This document shows, in pieces, positions 45,281-56,232 of a DNA stretch of 64,000 bases. The notes beneath the pieces were generated by a model. The model ran no database searches and was not told where the DNA came from. It saw only the letters and a list, made by a program, of their open reading frames with translations. This DNA is from Monoplex corrugatus (Eukaryota > Mollusca > Gastropoda > Littorinimorpha > Ranellidae): the NCBI GenBank assembly GCA_030674185.1, contig JAPXFY010000026.1:50923746-50987745 (forward strand), in the 5' to 3' direction. Position 1 is the stretch's first letter, and every line of letters begins with the position of its first letter. The position numbers were made by a program, and so were the translations under genes.

Positions 45281-47416
45281 TGATCTTATTGTCACCCAAC
45301 ACCTTCTTCCAGTACAGAGCCACTCAGATCTACACCTGGTACAAATGGAGCGACATCGACGTCTCATCTCAAATCGACTTCACACTAGCAAGATCTAGAA
45401 TGCAGAGCAACATCAGAGACTCAAGAGCCATCCCCAACGCAGGCCTGGACACAGACCACAGGCCAATCATCACGACGTTGGTCACTCAGAAGAAGAGGAA
45501 GTTCACCAAAAAAGAAGAAACAGCCGGAAAGACTCAACATGCACAGGCTTCAAGACGAAGAGGTACAGACTCAGATCAGATGCACCATCAGTGAAAAATT
45601 GGACTGTAGTGACCCTACATTACTAAACGTAGAGGAAGCTTGGGGCATCTTCAAGACAGTCCTCCTGGACACTATAAAAGAAGCCTGTGGCACCAAGGAG
45701 ACAGGAGGAAGAAACAGAAAGGCAACAGCTTGGTGGAACAAAGAAGTGAAGGATGCTATCAAGGAAAAGAAGAAACTATACAAGATCAGGGTCAAGTCAA
45801 AGGATGAAGAGGACTACATCAAGTACAGACTTGCAAGAAGACACAGCAAGAAAGTTATGAGAACAGCAAAGGAAAAGTCATGGATCCAGTATGGTGAAAA
45901 ACTCTGTGAAACATGCAAAGCTTCCTCAAGAGAGTTTTACAAGAGTGTGAAAACGATGAGAGTGCGAGATGAACCTTTCGATCCAACCACTATCATCAAC
46001 GATGCAAACGGGGAAGCATTGCATGAAGAGGAGAAAATAGTGAAGAGATGGGAAAACTATTTCAAAGACCTACTCAACCCATCAGGAGTACGGGCACAAG
46101 ACACACAGTCCCGGTTCACCCCCAGCCACCCAGACCACTCAGAACCTACCATCCTAGAGAGTGAAGTAAAAAAAAAAAGCAGTGAAGGCAAGGCAGCTGG
46201 AGACGACGGCATAACAACTGAAGCCATCCATGTGTGCGGTGAAACCGGAATTCAGTGGCTCACCACCATCTTTCAGAAAGCTTGGGAGGAGAGAAAAGTA
46301 CCAGAAGACTGGCAAAATGCAATAGTGGTGCCAATATGGAAGAAGAAGGGCAGCAAGAAAGACTGCAGTAGGGGCCTACCTACAGAAGCATATCACTACT
46401 CAGCCATGTAGGGGAAATGTACGCAAAGATCCTGGAGCAGCGCACTCGAGCGAAAACAGAACATCTCTTCAGTGACGCCCAATTTGGCTTCAGAAAAGGA
46501 AGAGGGTGCACCGATGCAATCTTTGCACTCCGACAACTGTGCGAGAGGGCGATCGAATACGACCGAGATCTCCATCTTGTATTCGTTGATCAAGAAAAGG
46601 CCTTTGATCGAGTCAACAGAGACAAGCTATGGAAGGTCCTCGAGCAGTACGACGTCAAGGGCCAGTTGCTAGACAACATTCGGGCCATCTATGCCAACAG
46701 CAGGAGTGCAGTCTGCACCGCCAGTGGAACATCTGACTGGTTCCCAGTGACATCGGGAGTAAGGCAGGACTGTAATCTCTCCCCTCTTCTCTTCGTGATC
46801 TATATGGATCAGATTACGAAGGAGGCAAACCAGACCCTGAGGCACTCAATGGCAAACTAGACAGAGAAATCGAGACCAGATGTCAGAAAGCCAACGCAGT
46901 CAGCTACCAACTTGCCCCTCTCCTGAAACACCCCAGCATTCCCACCAGCACTAAGGCGAAACTCATCAACGCCATTTTTCTACCAACGCTGACATACCAG
47001 TGCCAGACATGGTCCCTAACTAAAGTCCTCGAGAGAAAACTGGTCACCTGTGAAATGAAATGCCTGAGGAAAGCAGTAAACAAGACAAGGCGGGACAAGA
47101 TCAGAAATGAGGTGATACGAGACATGGTAGGAGCAACACCAATCCTAAAACACATCGAACATATGAGGATCAAGTGGTTCGGACACCTCACACGTATGCC
47201 CCTAAACCATCCAGCTCTTCGGGCATACAACACCAGATACTCTGGCTGGAGAGCCAGAGGAAGACCAAGACGACGATGGAGCGACTCCGTGGCAGACACC
47301 CTCAGAGCTCACGAGATGTCCCTTCTCCAGGCCACCCGCCTTGCTGCTGACAGACGACTGTATCTCCCCGCGACGCCCACCGGTACAAGCGGAAGGAAAA
47401 AGTAAAAGTAAAGTAA
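45276..47416 (+). mobile_element. Non-LTR retrotransposon (LINE), 5'-truncated, with target duplication
   Basis: Flanked by GGATAGGGTGC at 45,265-45,275 and again at 47,417-47,427, an 11-bp target-site duplication that defines both ends. It begins inside the endonuclease domain, so the 5' part was lost at insertion. It ends in a short A-rich (AAGTA) tail. It was inserted into the right arm of a TTAA MITE. Confidence 0.85.
45290..47405 (+). pseudogene. LINE endonuclease/reverse transcriptase, YADD region deleted
   Basis: The first frame (45,280-45,594) ends the APE endonuclease with SSQIDFTLARSRM and GLDTDHRPI. The second (45,539-46,411) carries the linker (AWWNKEVKDAIKEKKKLY) and RT fingers (AAGDDGITTEAIH, IVVPIWKKKGSKKDC). 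After a frameshift or insertion near 46,380-46,415 the third frame (46,417-46,860) has HLFSDAQFGFRKGRGCTDAI, LVFVDQEKAFDRVNRDKLW and SGVRQDCNLSPLLFVIYMDQ. The catalytic YADD segment that should follow is missing: the sequence jumps near 46,840 to the thumb region REIETRCQKANAVSYQLAPL, then IKWFGHLTRMPLNHPALRAY and ARGRPRRRWSD, with a stop at 47,403-47,405. Without the YADD box it cannot be active. Confidence 0.9.
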
Positions 47417-47489
47417 GGATAGGGTGCGGATGATGATGTTGTTGTGAACCGTGTTTTCTTGAACATGTGTGTGTGTGTGTGCTCGTTGT

Positions 47490-47790
47490 TTGGCACACAC
47501 TGTTACCATTCCGCATACTTGATCTTTGATGGGCATGCATTCTTGGTGTTTTCGTGTTTCTACAAACCACTTGACATATTTACGCAGTCTTTAACATGCG
47601 TATTTGATGTTCTGCGTGCATATTTGTACATAGAGTGGCCAGGCACTAGCAGATCCATATGAATAATGTCCTGAAAGAGTGGAAAAGTCTCCATCTTACA
47701 CACTCCATGTGCTACATAGTCAGGGTCAAAGTTGAACCTTACGATTAGAAGTCTGACATCTTATCTGCCCAGCTCTTGCACCCATTACGT
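47490..47790 (-). mobile_element. S1 SINE, inverted
   Basis: Body blocks ACAAACCACTTGACATATTT, CAGTCTTTAACATGCGTATT and TTTGATGTTCTGCGTGCATA, then the inverted tRNA-like head near 47,725-47,785 (AGGGTCAAAGTTGAACCTTA and GAAGTCTGACATCTTATC). Confidence 0.62.
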
Positions 47791-47946
47791 GTCAAGATGT
47801 CAGTGATTTTATTTACAGAGCACAAACAGTCCATATCAAAGTATGATTATTGCACTCAACACAGTAGCAGATCATTCTCAAGAAAGTTAAACAAACAACA
47901 GAAAACAAAACATGAAACAAAAGCAAGTATTAGAGGAAACATTAGG

Positions 47947-48593
47947 GAGAAGAGTGGCAGAATGGTTCAGACGTTCGCCTGCCGATAACTTAAACTCACG
48001 GTTCCAGGGTATCGCTCCGGTAGAGGCCTCGACTTTTCTCCTCAGTTTGACTGGAAAATCGAAGTGAACGTCTAGTCCTTCGGAAGGGGATGAAAAACGA
48101 GTCGGACCCATGTGCCTTCTGGCTGCGCACGCTAAAGATCCCACGGCAGTTAAAAATCGTGAAGATCAGGGCATTGCCCGGCTGCCTTGGTGTAAAGCAT
48201 TGGAGAGATAGGTTGATTTCCTAGGTCCCACCCCTTGAAGACCAATTAACCTTCTTGCCTTTGTGAAGTATTCGTAAACAAAAATGTATGAATGAATGTA
48301 ATATTAATAAAGGGTGAAGATATGGGCATCGCCCTCATAATGCTGGCCCCGTGAAAAGTTGAGGTCCCTGCCACCTCACTACCCTACGACCCGACCCTAG
48401 GATTATGGAACCATCTAGTTAGGACCTCAGGACGTGGCCAGCTCGTGGATTTATGTGCAAGCTTAAGGCTTGTGTCGTGATCATTTTTAGATCTTCTCCA
48501 TTACATGGCACCTGTGACGTTAGTGCATATAATGGAATTCATTCCGAGCGTGGAGATGTCTTGAGAAACTTGAACTGAAACTGAAACTGACAA
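47947..48593 (+). mobile_element. Long tRNA-headed SINE (family S3), about 640 bp
   Basis: It starts with a tRNA-like promoter: A-box AGTGGCAGAATGGTTCAGAC and B-box CACGGTTCCAGGGTATCGCT. The body includes ACGCTAAAGATCCCACGGCA, CAGGGCATTGCCCGGCTGCC and GCACCTGTGACGTTAGTGCA. It ends with a TTGAACTGAAACTGAAACTG tail. The matching inverted copy is at 53,783-54,432. Confidence 0.8.
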
Positions 48594-50209
48594 AAGCAAC
48601 AATAACATAAATGAATTTCCTTCTTCGACACATACACATGCGCGAGGATATACATGTATGTCATAAAATGACAGTATAACAAGACCTGAATCTAGAAGGT
48701 AATAGGCATCAGTATATGTCTTCTGGTGAATAAGAAGCAAGTAACTATCTACGAAAGTGTTCTTTGGTAAGCTGGACAAAACGTTTATTTGATTATTCTA
48801 CGATAGTTTTAGTTACAGTTTTTTTAAGACAGCATTCCTGACTTCTGGAAATTCCATATGCATTAGCACCACATTCCATGTGATGGAAAATGGTAACATA
48901 CGAGTATTAAACAACAACAACAAAATATCGGCAAATACCAGAAGATTGCCCGCAATGTGCGGTGGCGAGGTTGAGATTCTACCAAACTTGTATGTCAGTT
49001 TATCCTTGCATCAATCTATCATTCAAACACACACACGCACATTTTTTTGGAGAAAAACGATCTCTCCGTCAGTGTAAACCTCAGCAATCCACATCAAAAT
49101 TGCTAAGAATGTTCTTAACTTGATAAAACATCACTGCCACCAGAGCACGTTTATTAGCCACCAGAGCACGTTTATTAAAGTACTCTCGTTCTGGCGAGGC
49201 CTCCAGATCCCACAGAACCAATGGGTTCCGTGCTTTTTCATTCATGAAAAAAAAGTATAGCCTATAGTGCCCACTGCCTTCATTAAAATAATTCATGTTG
49301 AAATGTTTACAGTCATATGAGTCTTCTATGGTTTACACCTTTGACCCAAATACGGTCAAGATCTATCCAAAAACAACGAACAATTTTGTTGACATTTTTA
49401 GGGGGGGCGCTCACGCACACACCGAATAACACCTGGTAATGAAAGAAACAACTGAAGGAGACCTTATGGCCTTGAAACACACTTGGAGTGATGTGCAGAA
49501 GCTGGCTCAGAACACACAGAAGTGAAGAACCTTCATTTTTGCCTACACTCCAATGGGACAATAGGTTAAATAAAGTAAAACGCACACACACACACACAAC
49601 ACACTTTGGCCAATATGAAGAAAAGGTGTGTGACTAAGGCAGTGTAGACCCATGTAAATGTCCCTCTTCTGCATTCATGAGCTCCAATTTTCAAGTTCAA
49701 AGAGGTTTTAGCCTTGATATGGCAGGTGGGCTTTACACTATAATGGTAATGATAATTCATTCATGCGCTTGTGAAGACAAACTTTTTTTTTTCTGCTCCA
49801 CCCTGTAACTTCCTAGAGAACAAGTCTATTGTCATGTAAAGAACTCGTCAATCTTACTATTTCTGGACGCCAGCTGCAGAAAACATACACATAGCTGTTT
49901 GCTGCACATGTTACCACCAGGTGCTTGCGGTACACATTAACAGCAAACCTTTGTAGGGCCATATGCTGCGCATGTTAGCATTTACATGCTTGGATGTTTG
50001 AATTAAAATGTCTGCTTCAATATTCATCGAGTTTTACAAAACTGTCTGCTTCACATTTGGGCATCGATAGACGCAGCCCTTTGCTACTAATCACATCTCT
50101 ACACAGATGTTTGCTGCGCATGATAGTATCGATATATGGCATGATAGTATCGATATATGGCACAGCTGTCTGCTGCTCATGTTATCATGAATAGACACGG
50201 CTGTTTTCT

Positions 50210-50768
50210 AACACCCCGTACTCCCTCCCTGGGGGATGGCGGGGGCTTTTTCAGTGTAAATCGTAGCCTCACTTTCTGGAAATACTGTGCTAGAAGTTTC
50301 CTCTTTTCTGTCACTCTCTTTGTTTCTGTCTTCTGTCATTTCTTCCTATCATTGTCTGCCTTGCTGGTCCATTCACCTATATGTGTTCCATAAAGTCTTT
50401 AGTACTTCCTCTTAATGATTAATAATTGGCTTCCTCTGAGAATTGATAATTGGGTACATATAGACTATTTTTGGCTCTGGGGAAATGAGGTACGCCTAAG
50501 CAATTTTGGATAATTTGGGCCCGTTTTATGTGTTTTAGTATCCTTAGTTATGTTTAGATTTGTATTCAAGTGTTTTCTAAATCCCCTGTGTGATAAATTG
50601 GACAAAGTGGTCAATGCCAGGGGCATGTCCTTAGATTATGTGCGCGAATGCATTGATATGTGTACTTAATTTATTTTCGTGTTGAAGTATTGTGTGTTTT
50701 GAAACAGGTTTTACCCCTGATATGGCTCTACGCAGTCAGCTGGGCTTTGAGCAAAAATAACAGTAACA
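50210..50768 (+). mobile_element. Retroposon family A, full-length copy with target duplication
   Basis: 559 bp flanked by GCTGTTTTCT at 50,200-50,209 and 50,769-50,778. It begins AACACCCCGTACTCCCTCCC and ends AAAAATAACAGTAACA. The target is a diverged tandem repeat (CAGCTGTTTGCTGC…CATGTTA type, about 49,880-50,200 and 50,769-50,830). This copy fixes the length of the family. No internal Pol III boxes or coding frame were recognised. Confidence 0.85.
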
Positions 50769-51099
50769 GCTGTTTTCTGTATATATTATCATCAATATTT
50801 CACACAGCTGCACGCTGGGCATGCTAGAGCCAGGATCTAACAGTTATGTGCTACAGGCTTTCATACACGGGAGACAACTGCAGTGGCTTGGCCATGTCTA
50901 TTGCATGCAGGATGGTCGCATCCCAAAAGATGTCCTTAAGGAGAGTAGGCTGCGGGACTCGAGGTTCCAACCCATAGGGCGTCCGTTTTTACACTCTAGA
51001 GACGTTTGCAAACAGACCTAAATTGAGTCTGCTGATATCACTGTGGACACTTGGGGAAATAAAGCTGCACGTGTTTATGCCCAAAGACAGACGGTCAAA

Positions 51100-52401
51100 A
51101 TACTCTGAAATACTTTAAACACCCCTGAAACACCCACAAAACACAGCTAAAACACTTATAAAACTCCCCTACCCCAAATTGCAACTAAACCACTGTAAGT
51201 CACTCATAGAGCAGTAAAAAAAAAAACAACAAAACAAACAAACAAAACAAAACAAAAACAAAAACAAACAAGCAAACACGCACACGCACACGCAACACAC
51301 ACACACAAATACTGATAAATACCTATAGAGCACCGCAAACCACAGCTAAAACACCTCTAAAACACCCCCAGAACACAGCTAAAATACTCTCAAGACATCC
51401 CTAAAACATTCCAAAACAGCTAAAATACCGATACTTACAAACATTTCCAGAGTTCCAAAAAAAGAACTGAAACACTTAAAACACCGCTAGAGTACCCCCC
51501 CCCCCCCCTCCCAAAAAAAGCTCTATTAAATCATTCCAAAATACCCTCGAAACACCCTGGAACAACCGTGAAAGCACCCCCAAATACATCTAAATCACTT
51601 CTACAACTCCACTTTAAAACAACCAAACAGAGCTGAACCACTTAAAACACTGTTAAAAACACCCTAAAGCAGCCCCCCCCCCCCCCTTCAAAGCACCATT
51701 AAATCATTCTAAAACAATTCTGAAACAATCGTAAAAGCACACCCAAATACATCTAAATCACTTCTACAACGCTACTTTAATACACCCCTAAAGCACCCCC
51801 AAGATACAACCAAAGCTCTCTAAAACATCATGAGAACACCTCAAAACACAGCTAAACCCTAAAACACACGTACAGCACCCAAAAACACAAAATACCTCTA
51901 AACCCCACTTAAAACACCATAGAGCACCTGAGAAAAAACAAAAACAAAAGCAGAACATCATCACTAGAATACTAAAACTCTCAAGAATACTGCTGCCCCC
52001 CCCCCCCCCCCCAAAAAAAAAAGACACTCACAGAAATAAAACATTGCTAAACCATTCACCAAAATTACTAAAATACTGCTGATGAAACACCCTTAGAGCA
52101 CTCAAACAACGGCTGAAACACCCTGAAGCACAATAAAGTACTCCTGAACACTTCTACAGTACTCTAAGACATCGTAAAATCATCCCCACAAACACATCAA
52201 AACACAGCTGAAAGACACACCCAAAGCACATATCACCCACCCACCCACTCCCAAAAGTACTGAAATATTCATAAACACTAAAATACTTTAAAACACCCAT
52301 AGAACGCCCAAAAATAGTGGAGGGGAACCGGAAAAAAAGACACTAAATCACCGTTATAGCTACATCCGAAAACAGCCAAAATACACTAAAACACCCCCAG
52401 A

Positions 52402-52470
<69 letters not shown>

Positions 52471-52500
52471 ACCACACACACCAGAACACTGACTGTTAAA
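51100..52500. repeat. Degenerate low-complexity tract rich in AAAACACC/CTAAA
   Basis: About 1.4 kb dominated by variations of TAAAACACCCCTAAAACACA. It has very little G on the + strand, C runs at about 51,496-51,510, 51,671-51,686 and 51,996-52,012, and a CA run at 52,404-52,468. A decayed short-unit satellite is the simplest reading. Confidence 0.85.
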
Positions 52501-52914
52501 GCATCCCTCAAACCTAGAACGCCCCCACCCACCTACCCACCCAAATGACGGGAAATTATTCTTATCAGCAATCCCACATACATCTGGTTTCTTAAACTAC
52601 CTGGTTACACAGCTTCTAATCATCAAATATCAGTTCCATTGCCATGGACAGGGTATGCCTGTATATAGGACAATCACATCTTAAGTATGCTCCTGTATCC
52701 TAGTGGAGAACTAAAACCAGAATATCATGACTAGGAATAACCACTACATGCCAACTGGGAAGACATAAAGTAAGCTGGCAACAGCATTACACGTAAGGTA
52801 CGAGCTACAGCCCCGATGAAACAGCCAGAACAGCTGGATTAATACAAGAGAGACCATCAGAAGCAGAACCCAAAGCTGCACGACTCTTTCCCTTGCAGCA
52901 CTTGCAGATGAACA

Positions 52915-53222
52915 TACATCTCCAGAATTAGTCTTGTCTCTCACAGACAGACACATATGGCCGGGTGAAAAAGAATACAGTATGCTTACTTATGCTACTA
53001 CTACATGCAGAATTAGTCTTGTCTCTCACAGGCAGACACATGGCCGGGTGAAAAAGAATACAGTATGCTTACTTATGCTACTACTATATGCAGAATTAGT
53101 CTTGTCTCTCACAGGCAGACCGTGGCCTTCGCGACAAATATATGTCGCGAAGGCCACGGGTAGACCCACACGGCCGGGCGAAAAAGAACCAGCATGCTTA
53201 CTCATGCTACTACAACAGGAGC
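52915..53222. repeat. Tandem repeat of about 83 bp, 3 units, third with hairpin insertion
   Basis: Units share AGAATTAGTCTTGTCTCTCA, GGCCGGGTGAAAAAGAATAC and TATGCTTACTTATGCTACTA (first base varies). The third unit carries a foldback insertion at 53,120-53,159. Confidence 0.9.
53120..53159. repeat. Perfect GC-rich hairpin, 17-bp arms, 6-base loop
   Basis: Left arm CCGTGGCCTTCGCGACA (53,120-53,136), loop AATATA, right arm TGTCGCGAAGGCCACGG (53,143-53,159). The arms are perfectly complementary and much richer in CpG than the surroundings. Confidence 0.97.
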
Positions 53223-53300
53223 AGACAACTGAAAACTGAAAAAGTGGGCCTAAACATTTTCGGATAAGGTATAATCAGCAAATGGGACTCGATCGGACCA

Positions 53301-53431
53301 GAGCTGTTGTATATCTGATCATTGACATGTGTAAAACAGGCAGCTTGATAAGTAGATTTATTGCAGAGCTGTTGTATATCTGATCATTGACCTATGTGTA
53401 AAACAGGCAGTTTGATAAATAAATTTATTGC
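53301..53431. repeat. Tandem duplication of about 66 bp
   Basis: Two units of AGAGCTGTTGTATATCTGAT followed by CATTGAC and TAAAACAGGCAG, 90% or more identical by eye. Confidence 0.9.
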
Positions 53432-53457
53432 CCCTGACATCCTCAGCATCGATTTCT

Positions 53458-53515
53458 TAGCCCTGATACGGCTCTCCGCAGTTGGCTGGGCTTTAAACAA
53501 CAATAACAATAACAA
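53458..53515 (+). mobile_element. Retroposon family A, 58-bp 5'-truncated copy with target duplication
   Basis: Flanked by GCATCGATTTCT at 53,446-53,457 and 53,516-53,527, a perfect 12-bp direct repeat. The insert is just the last 58 bases of family A including its AACAATAACAATAACAA tail. Confidence 0.9.
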
Positions 53516-53551
53516 GCATCGATTTCTGCTTGATTTGTCACATAAACCACT

Positions 53552-53744
53552 TTAATCCTTCAACTCCCGCACCCAATCCACCAACTACAAAAGCTGAACC
53601 CTTTGAATCCCTCAGCCTATCCACTGGCTCCAGCAGGAAGCTGTTGGACAGGCTGAGGGAATCAAAGGGTTGAGTTTTTGCTTTGCTAGTATGGTTGACA
53701 ATGCAAGATGCTGGTGGACAGGGTGCGGGAGTCGAAGGGTTTAA
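53552..53744 (+). mobile_element. TTAA composite hairpin MITE, copy 12
   Basis: Bounded by TTAATCCTTCAACTCCCGCA and GGAGTCGAAGGGTTTAA. The inner hairpin is GGCTCCAGCAGGAAGCTGTT and the outer arms are complete. Confidence 0.86.
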
Positions 53745-53782
53745 ACAGCAAAATGTCATGCGTTGTAGTCAAGTGTCACCAG

Positions 53783-54432
53783 GTGAACCGTTTCAGTTTT
53801 AGTTTCAATTTCTGAAGATGAAATCTCTGCACTCAGAATGAATTCCATATGCACTAACGTCACAGGTGCCATGTGATGGAGAAGATCCAGAATGATCATG
53901 GCACAAGCCTTAAGCCTGCACACAAACCCACGAGATGGCCAGGTCCTGAGGTCCTACCTAGATAGTTCCATAACCCTGGGGTCGGGTCGTAGGGGAGTGA
54001 AGTGGCAGAGACCTCAACTTTTCCCGAGGCCAGCAACACGAGGGCGGTGCCCATCCCCTTTCCCTCGCTTTAAATTCTTATTCATATTCATTTTTTTTTT
54101 TACTAAGACTTCAGAAAGGCAAGAAGGCTAATTAGTCTTCCAGGAGTGGGACCTGGGAAGTCAACCTATCTCTCCAATGTTTTATATCAAGGCAGCTGGG
54201 CGATGCCCTGATCTTCTTGATTTTCAACTGCCGTGGGATCTTTAGCGTGTGCAGCCAAGTGGCACACGGGTCTCACTCGCTTTTTGTCCCCTTCCGAAGG
54301 ACTGGACGTTCAGTTCGATTTTCCGGTCAAACTGAGGTGAAAAGTCAAGGCCTATACAGGCAGCAAATCCTGAAACCTTGTGTAAAGTCATTGGCAGGCG
54401 AACGTCTGAACCATTCTGCCACTCTTCTGCAA
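53783..54432 (-). mobile_element. Long tRNA-headed SINE (family S3), inverted copy
   Basis: Reverse complement of 47,947-48,593. The + strand begins with the inverted tail (CGTTTCAGTTTTAGTTTCAA). It has AACTGCCGTGGGATCTTTAG and ends with the inverted A-box (CGAACGTCTGAACCATTCTG). The two copies are co-linear over their whole length. Confidence 0.82.
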
Positions 54433-54439
54433 GGCCCTG

Positions 54440-54730
54440 GGTTGGACATGATCCACCTAGAGACACCTGTGCCTGGTGGATAAAGGGTGGACATTTTTCC
54501 AATCTCCCTGGTCAGCATGTGTGCAGGCCTGCCAGTGCTTACCCCCCCTCCCCCGCCCCTATCACGTAGAATATAAAACATTTAGGGCCTACGTTAAAAG
54601 ATTCTGTTAAGTCATGTTCGAGTCAGTAGCTGCCTTACAGAAACATGAAAATGCGCCCAACATGCACATCCACTGAAGGAGGCGTATGCAGATTATGCAG
54701 CAATATACCACCTGCACAGTTCGAATAAAA
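54440..54730 (+). mobile_element. S1 SINE
   Basis: Starts after the S3 head with GGACATTTTTCCAATCTCCC, continues GTCAGCATGTGTGCAGGCCT and TAAAAGATTCTGTTAAGTCA, and ends with CACCTGCACAGTTC. It matches the copy at 860-1145. Confidence 0.65.
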
Positions 54731-54768
54731 TCCAACATGTTTTCACAAACCCGAGAACAATCTGAATG

Positions 54769-54769
<1 letters not shown>

Positions 54770-54839
<70 letters not shown>

Positions 54840-55028
54840 GAGAGATAGATAGATAGATAGAGAGAGACAGAGACAGAGAGAGACAGAGACAGAGACAGAG
54901 ACAGACGGAGAGACAGAGAGAGAGAGGTCGAACTAATATATTGTACTTATGTAACTATAGTATGCTCCCATATGTGTATCATCCACCAATTCAAGATTGG
55001 AGCTGTTTATAAATTTTTTTCTTCTGAA

Positions 55029-55095
<67 letters not shown>

Positions 55096-55224
55096 CAGAG
55101 GTCGAACTAATATATTGTATTTATGCAGCTATAGTATGCTCCCATATGTGTATCATCCACCAATTCAAGAATGGAGCTGTTTATAGTTTCTTTTCTTCTG
55201 AAACACACACACACACACACACAC

Positions 55225-55282
<58 letters not shown>

Positions 55283-55380
55283 TCGAACTAACATATTGTA
55301 TTTAGCAGTTATAGGCCTAGTATGCTCCCATATGTGTATCATCCACCAATTCAAGATTGGAGCTGTTTATCAAACTGTTT
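54770..55380. repeat. Compound satellite: CA/GA microsatellites inside a 170-180-bp tandem unit, 3 copies
   Basis: Three copies of a unit with GTCGAACTAATATATTGTAT and CCCATATGTGTATCATCCAC then CAATTCAAGATTGGAGCTGT occur at about 54,927-55,030, 55,099-55,200 and 55,281-55,375. They are separated by (CA)n and (GA)n runs (54,772-54,940; 55,032-55,098; 55,203-55,280). Confidence 0.92.
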
Positions 55381-55814
55381 CCTGTTCCAGTAGTGCATTT
55401 TTGATCATAATTATTTCGGTTCAAAATAATCTTTGCCCCTCCCCCCCCCCCAAAAAAAAAGATTTGAATGAGACACGCAACGGTATTTAGCAAAGTTGAA
55501 CGCGAATCTTTGTTGTGGTCGAGCTTCGATCAGTCTCACTATTCACATCTATGATGTAATTTAATTAATAATTAGATCTAATGAATATTCAGCAGTTCTT
55601 TCAGCTGTGTAACCTCGTGAAAACAAACAAGCCATCAATTGATATAATTATTTTCAGTCGTTCCACTTGTTCAGACACACTGAGATACACGACTATGATT
55701 TTTTCGTTCATAAAGAAATGTTTAATCAAAAGGGAATAAATGAAATGCAAATCCATACGCTGATATTACGATAAAATCGCAACGAACAAGTGTTAAGGTT
55801 ATTCCGTGTAATAC

Positions 55815-55922
55815 AGATGATGCGCATGCCGGAAGTGAGTGATTATTGTCAGTTATAGAACGGAATCGTGCGGAAATTTAATGTAGAATTTTCAGGACTA
55901 AGCACAAAAACACTGCAGTCAT
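55815..55922 (+). promoter_or_regulatory. Candidate promoter P1 with first-exon donor
   Basis: TGCGCATGCC (NRF1-like, 55,821-55,830) overlaps CCGGAAGTGA (ETS core, 55,829-55,838). About 90 bp downstream is AACACTGCAGTCAT/GTGAGT, a strong 5' splice site after 55,922. No TATA box. NRF1 and ETS sites are typical of CpG-type housekeeping promoters. The order suggests a non-coding first exon at about 55,855-55,922 (inference). Confidence 0.45.
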
Positions 55923-56039
55923 GTGAGTTACAATAACGCTTTGACAATGTTACTGAAATAATATTAGAGTGGAAGTGTTGGTTTTTAATTAATTTCAATA
56001 AACGTAAGGATTGACCTCAACTCAGAGCTGCATTTTTTA

Positions 56040-56232
56040 CGGGGCATTATGGGAAACCAAAGTGACATCATCAGTTGCTCATTTACATATTGAATATGTG
56101 CTCGCCATTTTGGTAGCACCGAGTGAAATAAATAACATTTAAAAGCGATTAAAACCTGCAGCCATCGGCCTGCTACAAAAGATTTGAACCACTCATTTTG
56201 TGAAAGAGATTCACCCAGAGGAACGGACCGGC
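56040..56232 (+). promoter_or_regulatory. Candidate promoter P2 with first-exon donor
   Basis: The sequence has a GGGGCATTATGGGAAACC block, TGACATCATC (CRE/ATF-like, 56,063-56,072) and CGCCATTTTGG (YY1-like, 56,103-56,113). About 120 bp downstream is ACGGACCGGC/GTGAGT, a strong donor after 56,232. The 55.5-57 kb stretch has almost no microsatellites or repeats. The gene served would lie to the right, perhaps beyond the window. Confidence 0.45.

Noticed and set aside
50821..51021. Short open frame with QWLGHVYCMQDGRIPKDVL
   Set aside because: Resembles a decayed LINE C-terminus (WLGH…M.D.R.PK) but is too short, and I could not support more than a faint remnant.
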